7,101 nucleotides of DNA from Halovenus sp. (GTDB lineage Archaea; Halobacteriota; Halobacteria; Halobacteriales; Haloarculaceae). Below, in pieces: positions 4,516 to 7,101 of this stretch (within the stretch, counting starts at the first letter, position 1; the number at the start of each line of letters is the position of its first letter). The stretch is from positions 1-7,101 of the forward strand of contig JAQCNR010000087.1 in the NCBI GenBank assembly GCA_028274925.1, written 5' to 3'. Made by a program: the position numbers and the translations under genes. The notes under the pieces were generated by a model. The model saw only the letters and a program-made list of their open reading frames with translations, was not told where the DNA came from and searched no databases.

Positions 4516-5106
4516 ATGGCACAACTGGACGACACAGATTTAGAGATTCTGTCGCTGCTCGTCGAGAACGCTCGACTGGCTTACAGTGAGATTGGCGAGG
4601 CGGTGGGGCTGTCCGGGCCGGCAGTTTCCGACCGCGTGACTCGGCTGAAGGAGGCGGGCGTCATCAACCACTTCACCGTCGATGTCGACCGCTCACAACT
4701 CCGGGCCGGCGTGCCGGTGCTGGTCGGCGTTGACCTGCCGCCGGGCACCCAGCAAGAAGTTCGCCAGCGATTGCGGGAGGCCGACGGTGTCGAACATATC
4801 TTCGTCACCGCAGACGGGGAGGTCAAATTTTACGCCCGTGCTGAGGCCCAGAACGTGCGTAACTGGGTCGAAACTCTGCTTGACGGTATCGACGTTCGAG
4901 CGTACACTGTCACGCTGGTCGACGATGTCGAGTGGACGCCATCAGTCGAGGGTGTCGAGTTCGCGCTGACCTGTGCGGAGTGCAACAACACCGTCGACAA
5001 CGAGGGTGAAACCGCCCGCATCGACGGCGAGGTGTATCACTTCTGCTGTCCGTCCTGTCTCTCTCGCTTCGAGGAGCGATACCGGCGCTTGGAGGAGGGC
5101 GCATAA
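4516..5106 (+). CDS. Lrp/AsnC-family regulator with C-terminal TRASH metal-sensing domain
   Basis: This 196-residue transcription regulator is probably a copper sensor for the adjacent genes. Residues 3-50 form the Lrp-type winged helix-turn-helix: LDDTDLEILSLL (4-15), then the recognition helix in GLSGPAVSDRVTRLKEAGVI. Residues about 52-140 match the ligand-binding and oligomerisation domain of the family. The tail is a TRASH domain with C153-x2-C156, then 20 residues, then C177-x3-C181 in YHFCCPSC; an extra Cys is at 178. TRASH domains bind heavy metals. The same architecture is known for the Halobacterium regulator VNG1179C, which controls a copper ATPase; I recall this from the literature and could not check it here. 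The start is the ATG at 4516; an in-frame TTG at 4414 would add a Pro-rich tail with no family likeness. No Shine-Dalgarno is present. Confidence 0.93.
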   Translation: MAQLDDTDLEILSLLVENARLAYSEIGEAVGLSGPAVSDRVTRLKEAGVINHFTVDVDRSQLRAGVPVLVGVDLPPGTQQEVRQRLREADGVEHIFVTADGEVKFYARAEAQNVRNWVETLLDGIDVRAYTVTLVDDVEWTPSVEGVEFALTCAECNNTVDNEGETARIDGEVYHFCCPSCLSRFEERYRRLEEGA

Positions 5107-5134
5107 ATCGAGGCTTTCGTATCGAAGCTTTCGG
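5107..5134. repeat. 14-bp tandem repeat before copA
   Basis: Two head-to-tail units, ATCGAGGCTTTCGT and ATCGAAGCTTTCGG, differ at two positions and begin immediately after the regulator stop codon. The second unit holds a dyad (CGAA-GCT-TTCG), nearly kept in the first. Repeated dyads at this spacing suggest cooperative binding of a multimeric regulator, with the Lrp/TRASH protein as the obvious candidate. Confidence 0.5.
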
Positions 5135-5150
5135 CGTGGGTTGACCCACG
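5135..5150. promoter_or_regulatory. 16-bp palindrome upstream of the copA promoter
   Basis: CGTGGGTTGACCCACG is a perfect 7+2+7 inverted repeat ending 21 bp before the TATA-like element of copA. That position, upstream of the BRE, is where archaeal activators commonly bind. It could instead be a hairpin ending the regulator transcript, but no T-run follows. Confidence 0.5.
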
Positions 5151-5164
5151 ATATCTGAACGGCA

Positions 5165-5179
5165 AACCCCCTAAGTATA
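5165..5179 (+). promoter_or_regulatory. copA core promoter (BRE/TATA-like)
   Basis: AACCCCC followed by TAAGTATA (5172-5179) is centred about 25 bp before the copA ATG, as expected for a leaderless haloarchaeal transcript. No Shine-Dalgarno precedes the ATG. The dyad CGTA...TACG (5185-5200) between TATA and start could add a repressor site. Confidence 0.5.
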
Positions 5180-5200
5180 CGGACCGTAGTACTGAGTACG

Positions 5201-7101
5201 ATGGCCACACGCAACTCCCAACTCGATATTACGGGGATGTCCTGCGCCAACTGTTCGGCGACAATCGACGACACCCTCGGCGCCCTCGACGGTGTCACGG
5301 AGGTTGACGCCAACTACGCCACCGACGAGGGAACCGTCCAGTACGACCCCGAACGCGTCTCGCTGTGCGACATCTACGACGCAATCGACGAGGCTGGCTA
5401 CGGCGCTGTCTCGGAGACGGTGACAATCGCCATCACCGATATGAGCTGTGCGAACTGCGCAGACACGAACGAAACTGCCCTAGAGGACACGCCAGGCGTC
5501 ATCGACGCGGAGGTGAACTACGCCACCGACGAAGCGCAGGTCACCTACAACCCCGCCGATGTCTCGATTGACGCGCTGTACGACGCTATCGAGGACGCGG
5601 GCTACTCGCCAGTCCGCGAGGATGGCGACGACTCGGGTGACGCTCGTGAGGCCGCCCGCGGCGAGGAACTACGCAAACAGCGCCGACTCACGCTGTTCGG
5701 TGCTGCGCTGTCGGCCCCGCTGCTCGTCTTCATGGCCGACCATCTCCTCGGGCTGGGACTCTTCGGCGAACGAATTTTCGGCGTCCCCGTTGGGTGGGTC
5801 GCCTTCGCGCTGGCGACGCCGGTCCAGGTAGGACTCGGCCGGCCGTTCTACCGGAACTCCTACACGGCGCTGGTCAAGAACCGCCGCGCTAATATGGACG
5901 TGCTCATCGCGCTGGGCTCCTCGACAGCATATCTCTACTCTGTCGCGGTGCTGTCGGGCCTGATTGCTGGTGATATGTACTTCGACACCGCCGCGCTCAT
6001 CCTCGTGTTCATCACGCTGGGCAACTACCTCGAAGCCCGTTCGAAGGGCCAGGCCGGCGAGGCCCTTCGCAGACTGCTGGAGATGGAAGCCGACACGGCC
6101 ACACTGGTTGAAGACGGCACGGAGCACGAGGTTCCACTGGAAGATATCGAGGTCGGTGACCGGATGAAAGTCCGGCCCGGCGAGCAGATTCCAACTGACG
6201 GCGTGGTTGTCGACGGCCAGAGCGCAGTCGACGAGTCGATGGTCACCGGCGAGTCTGTTCCGGTCGAGAAGACAGAGGGTAACGAAGTCGTTGGCTCGAC
6301 GATCAACGAGAACGGCGTGCTGATTGTCGAAGCGACGAAAGTCGGCAAGGACACTGCGCTCCAGCAGATTGTGCAGACGGTCAAAGAGGCACAGTCTCGC
6401 CAGCCCGATATCCAGAATTTGGCTGACCGGATTTCAGCGTACTTCGTTCCAGCGGTCATCGCCAACGCCGTCTTCTGGGGCGTCGTCTGGTATCTGTTCC
6501 CGCAGACGCTCGCTGGAGTCGTCGGCGCGCTCCCACTGTGGGGGCAGGTTGCTGGTGGTCCCGTGGTTGTCGGCGGCACAGTCTCAGTGTTCGAGTTTGC
6601 CGTTGTTGTCTTCGCCTCGGCGGTGTTGATTGCCTGTCCCTGTGCGCTCGGGCTTGCGACGCCCGCGGCGACGATGGTCGGCACGACGATTGGCGCACAG
6701 AACGGCGTCCTGTTCAAGGGTGGCGATATCCTCGAACGCGCGAAGGATGTCGACACTGTGGTCTTCGACAAGACGGGGACACTCACTGAAGGCGAGATGG
6801 AACTCACCGACGTTGTCGTCTTCGACGGGGATGGGGTGACGGAGGGCGACGCAGCAGCAGACGGCGGCGAACTGCTCGCTCGCGACAGTCTTTCAGAGGA
6901 CGAACTGCTCCGGATTGTCGCTAGCGCCGAGAGTGGCAGCGAACATCCGCTCGCCGAGGCCATTGTCGAGGGTGCACGCGAGCGAGCGCTGGACGTGACC
7001 GACCCCGAGAAGTTCGAGAACGTTCCCGGACAGGGCGTCAAAGCAACCGTCGACGGTGAGGAGGTGCTGGTTGGGAACCGCAGGCTCCTCGCAGTGAACG
7101 G
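5201..7101 (+). CDS. copA: CopA-type copper-translocating P1B ATPase, N-terminal 633 residues
   Basis: This plasma-membrane pump uses ATP to move Cu(I), or Ag(I), out of the cytosol. Two HMA domains come first, with metal loops GMSCANC (C15, C18) and DMSCANC (C83, C86). A hydrophilic acidic linker and membrane helices follow, starting near residue 163, including MDVLIALGSSTAYLYS (232-247). The actuator domain has TGES at 349-352. C479-P480-C481 in the sixth core helix forms the intramembrane metal site typical of Cu(I) pumps. DKTGT (523-527) carries the phosphorylated D523. EHP (581-583) and PGQG (609-612) mark the nucleotide-binding domain. The right edge cuts the gene before GDGIND; full-length relatives are about 850 residues. 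The ATG at 5201 suits a leaderless message. The neighbouring chaperone and TRASH regulator support a copper role. Confidence 0.96.
   Translation, partial: MATRNSQLDITGMSCANCSATIDDTLGALDGVTEVDANYATDEGTVQYDPERVSLCDIYDAIDEAGYGAVSETVTIAITDMSCANCADTNETALEDTPGVIDAEVNYATDEAQVTYNPADVSIDALYDAIEDAGYSPVREDGDDSGDAREAARGEELRKQRRLTLFGAALSAPLLVFMADHLLGLGLFGERIFGVPVGWVAFALATPVQVGLGRPFYRNSYTALVKNRRANMDVLIALGSSTAYLYSVAVLSGLIAGDMYFDTAALILVFITLGNYLEARSKGQAGEALRRLLEMEADTATLVEDGTEHEVPLEDIEVGDRMKVRPGEQIPTDGVVVDGQSAVDESMVTGESVPVEKTEGNEVVGSTINENGVLIVEATKVGKDTALQQIVQTVKEAQSRQPDIQNLADRISAYFVPAVIANAVFWGVVWYLFPQTLAGVVGALPLWGQVAGGPVVVGGTVSVFEFAVVVFASAVLIACPCALGLATPAATMVGTTIGAQNGVLFKGGDILERAKDVDTVVFDKTGTLTEGEMELTDVVVFDGDGVTEGDAAADGGELLARDSLSEDELLRIVASAESGSEHPLAEAIVEGARERALDVTDPEKFENVPGQGVKATVDGEEVLVGNRRLLAVN
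5312..5532 (+). repeat. Internal duplication of the HMA coding sequence in copA
   Basis: The two HMA domains are offset by 68 codons (204 bp). They share the identical 17-base segment AACTACGCCACCGACGA at 5312-5328 and 5516-5532, encoding NYATDE in both. The similar ending YDAI..AGY also recurs. This indicates tandem domain duplication, or later gene conversion, within the gene. Confidence 0.75.

Noticed and set aside
6025..7041. A 338-codon open frame on the minus strand opposite copA
   Set aside because: It is antisense to an unmistakable P-type ATPase. The predicted protein is a Ser/Thr/Pro-rich composition artefact of GC-rich coding DNA, with no domain.
1..7101. CRISPR array, insertion sequence, rRNA or replication origin
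   Set aside because: No regularly spaced direct repeats, transposase motifs, rRNA-like sequence or origin-type repeats were seen.

Overview
The window looks like chromosomal DNA from a haloarchaeon (class Halobacteria; Haloarcula or a relative would fit, but this is inference). The evidence is GC-rich DNA dominated by GAC, GAG, GTC and CTC codons, acidic proteins, mostly leaderless starts, archaeal-type transcription factors and an AglB-type oligosaccharyltransferase.

Left block (1-2032, minus strand). In transcription order this holds a short enoyl-CoA hydratase/isomerase family protein (2032-1352), a possible 38-codon linker ORF, a haloarchaeal protein of unknown function that I recognise as the DUF5804 type (1239-775), and the N-terminal 237 residues of AglB (713 to the left edge). 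AglB has its own promoter-like gap. Divergent from the hydratase, across 61 bp, is a 231-aa protein (2094-2789, plus). It aligns by eye with trans-polyprenyl diphosphate synthases but lacks their Asp-rich catalytic motifs.

Middle block (2790-4187). A complete tRNA-Thr(GGT) gene (2850-2921) is followed by a visibly AT-richer stretch. This stretch carries a two-gene toxin-antitoxin cassette on the minus strand: a ribbon-helix-helix antitoxin, then a PIN-domain toxin. Next come about 360 bp without a convincing gene. The setting resembles a small accessory insertion downstream of a tRNA, but no duplicated tRNA end or integrase was found.

Right block (4188-7101). This is a compact copper homeostasis module: a CopZ-like HMA metallochaperone (minus), a divergent Lrp/AsnC regulator with a C-terminal TRASH metal-sensing domain (plus), and a CopA-type P1B ATPase with two N-terminal HMA domains (plus, cut by the right edge). 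The regulator-copA gap holds a 14-bp tandem repeat, a 16-bp palindrome and a TATA-like element 25 bp before the copA start. This layout suggests metal-responsive control of copA by the TRASH regulator. The chaperone would deliver Cu(I) to the pump for export.

No clearly new multi-gene system is visible. The observations most worth following are the degenerate polyprenyl-synthase-like protein, the candidate operators around the copper module, the Asp-to-Gln change in the second AglB metal motif, and the tRNA-linked toxin-antitoxin cassette.
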